A stretch of DNA of 64,000 bases, from positions 806,001-870,000 of the forward strand of contig NC_133123.1 of assembly GCF_033568475.1 (NCBI RefSeq), written 5' to 3'. The notes beneath the pieces were generated by a model that was not told where the DNA came from, searched no databases, and saw only the letters and a program-made list of their open reading frames with translations. Both the position numbers and the translations under genes were made by a program. Within the stretch, counting starts at the first letter, position 1, and each line of letters starts with the position of its first letter. Origin of the DNA: Henckelia pumila (lineage: Eukaryota > Streptophyta > Magnoliopsida > Lamiales > Gesneriaceae). Positions 62,589-64,000 of this stretch are shown piece by piece.

Positions 62589-64000
62589 TTAATCGTTATT
62601 ATTTTCAGAATTATCAAATGTAGAATAGGATTCGAAATTTGATTTGCTTGATTCATCAAGATAATAAATATTTTCATCTTCTGATGAACATTCAATTGTT
62701 TCTATTGGATAAAATCCAAGAATGTATAATTTTTCTAAAAGTTTAACTTTGTTTTTCCTTTCATTTCGTTTTGGACATTCATTTGCATAATGACCTTTTT
62801 CATTGCACAATCAACATGTGCAGTTCTTTCCTTTACCTTTTGGGAAAGGTGGTTTTTTATTATCAAACTTTTTATAAAGTTTTTTTTATAGGGTTTTCTT
62901 AAGAAATTCCTTCTAAATTTTTTTTATAGGGAATAAATTTCCTATTAAAATATTTATAAGGTTTATTAAATTTATTTTGTTTCTGTCGTTTTAAATGTTT
63001 GTGTGACATGTTTGTTTTGCAACTGTATTCTTTTACTGTGAATTCCATTTTGTCACAACAAAGTTTATTGTTTTGTTTGTAAGATCTTGATATTCTTTTA
63101 TTTAATGTTACTTCATGACATTTCTTTGTTATAACATCTTTAATAAATTTAATAGCTCCTCCTAGTGTTTTGGCATAAGCGCTAGTTAATAATTCATATT
63201 TACTATTTATTGGTATATTAGGTATTTTATTGAAAATACTTAATTTATAATGTTCTTTTTTATTAGCATCTATTAACTGATAATAGTTTGTTTCATAATC
63301 ACATATAAATTCTTCTAGATAACATAAATTATATAATTTTATATTATCCAGAATAAAGATTGCTCTATTTCTATATTTTTGGCTACTAAATTAGCATCAT
63401 TATTAGAAACTCCTAAAAATTCTTGGTACAAGGCATCAACAAATAGTTCAAAATATCGATGTCCTGTCATTCCTTGTGGTAGATTAGTAATTACTAGGTT
63501 TTCAGCTCAAGTTCTTACTGCTCCTACCAGTGTCATTTTTATCATTCCATGAGTTAAAACTTGAATATTCTCACTTTTGTCTAATAATGATGTTAATTGA
63601 ATTTGTACTGATAGTTCATTTGCCCAATGATCTATCTTTGATTTTCTTTCTTTAGCTGTTGAACAACCTAAATCTAAGATATTCTGTTTCACAAATCCTG
63701 ATGTTTTTGATTCTATAAGAATATCTCTAACATCTTTATAAGATCCAGAGTATTGGTCTTTGTTATATTTAAATTATTCATCATCTTTTCCACCACTACC
63801 TTCTACATTCGTTTGTAGATTTAATCGTGGTCTAGAATCATCTTCAGATTCTGATTCTGAAATATCCATATCTCTGTATTGTTCTGATTCTTGATGTGAA
63901 TGATATAATTCTTCTGTATTTATTTCTATTTGTTCAAAATCAGATTGGTTTGTTTCACTAAACATCAACATACTTATGTTTGCCATAACTAAGGGGATTT
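62589..64000 (-). mobile_element. Endogenous pararetrovirus remnant (Caulimoviridae coat-protein region), fossil
   Basis: Minus-strand reading from the window edge gives an acidic N-terminal segment (SESESEDD), a coat-protein core (KSKIDHWANELSVQIQL onward), a basic Lys/Arg/Tyr-rich stretch and a zinc knuckle ending CNEKGHYANECPKR. That knuckle form and the acidic-core-basic-knuckle order are characteristic of Caulimoviridae coat proteins. An acidic tail follows (ECSSEDENIYYLDESSKSN). It is broken, with several lesions, and continues beyond the right edge of the window, so its full extent and the state of its polymerase genes are unknown. Genus cannot be set from this part alone. Confidence 0.75.

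Overview
This window is nuclear DNA from a flowering plant, almost certainly a eudicot. It is AT-rich, its genes carry many introns with GT-AG borders, and it holds plant-specific families (NAC factor, HAESA-type LRR kinase, VAL-type B3 factor, GH35 beta-galactosidase) together with plant LTR retrotransposons and a Caulimoviridae relic. I cannot name the species.

Left part (1-25 kb), ordinary gene space. A complete 14-exon gene for a plant guanylate-binding protein of the GBPL3 type lies on + (1744-9486). It is followed on the minus strand by a three-exon SND3/SND2-type NAC factor (11154-13229), a two-exon membrane-anchored protein kinase homologue whose catalytic-loop aspartate is missing (18175-19350), and a complete two-exon HSL1 receptor kinase (21904-24990). 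From memory, SND3 and HSL1 are near neighbours on Arabidopsis chromosome 1 (At1g28470, At1g28440), so this looks like conserved microsynteny. The long spacers between these genes are AT-rich and hold microsatellites and small inverted repeats.

Middle part (26-34.5 kb). A clean 1.27-kb non-autonomous hAT-like element with an 8-bp target duplication contains a 319-bp tandem duplication that carries a tRNA-like stretch. After it comes the 3-prime end of a decayed Ty3/gypsy element with one 1480-bp LTR, then an intact single-exon gene for an unrecognised 232-aa membrane protein (33774-34472).

Nested retrotransposons (34869-49703). A chromodomain-bearing Ty3/gypsy element on the minus strand, with 311-bp LTRs about 1.6 percent different, is interrupted by a younger Ty1/copia element of the Angela/BARE type. 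The copia element is also on minus, with about 1.87-kb LTRs that are roughly 0.3 percent different. Its 5-prime leader contains the most striking structure of the window: a GC-rich row of hairpins on a period of about 22 bp, with paired compensatory differences between units.

Right part (49.7-64 kb), a graveyard of host genes. Immediately right of the nest are intron-containing but broken copies of three genes: a VAL-type B3 repressor (+), a beta-galactosidase (+) that begins in mid-gene exactly where the VAL copy stops, and a PIG3-like quinone oxidoreductase (-). The last 1.4 kb hold a decayed coat-protein region of an endogenous pararetrovirus that runs off the window edge.

The intact genes have no evident joint pathway. 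SND3-type NACs act in secondary-wall control, HSL1 in peptide-hormone signalling and GBPL3 in immune nuclear condensates.
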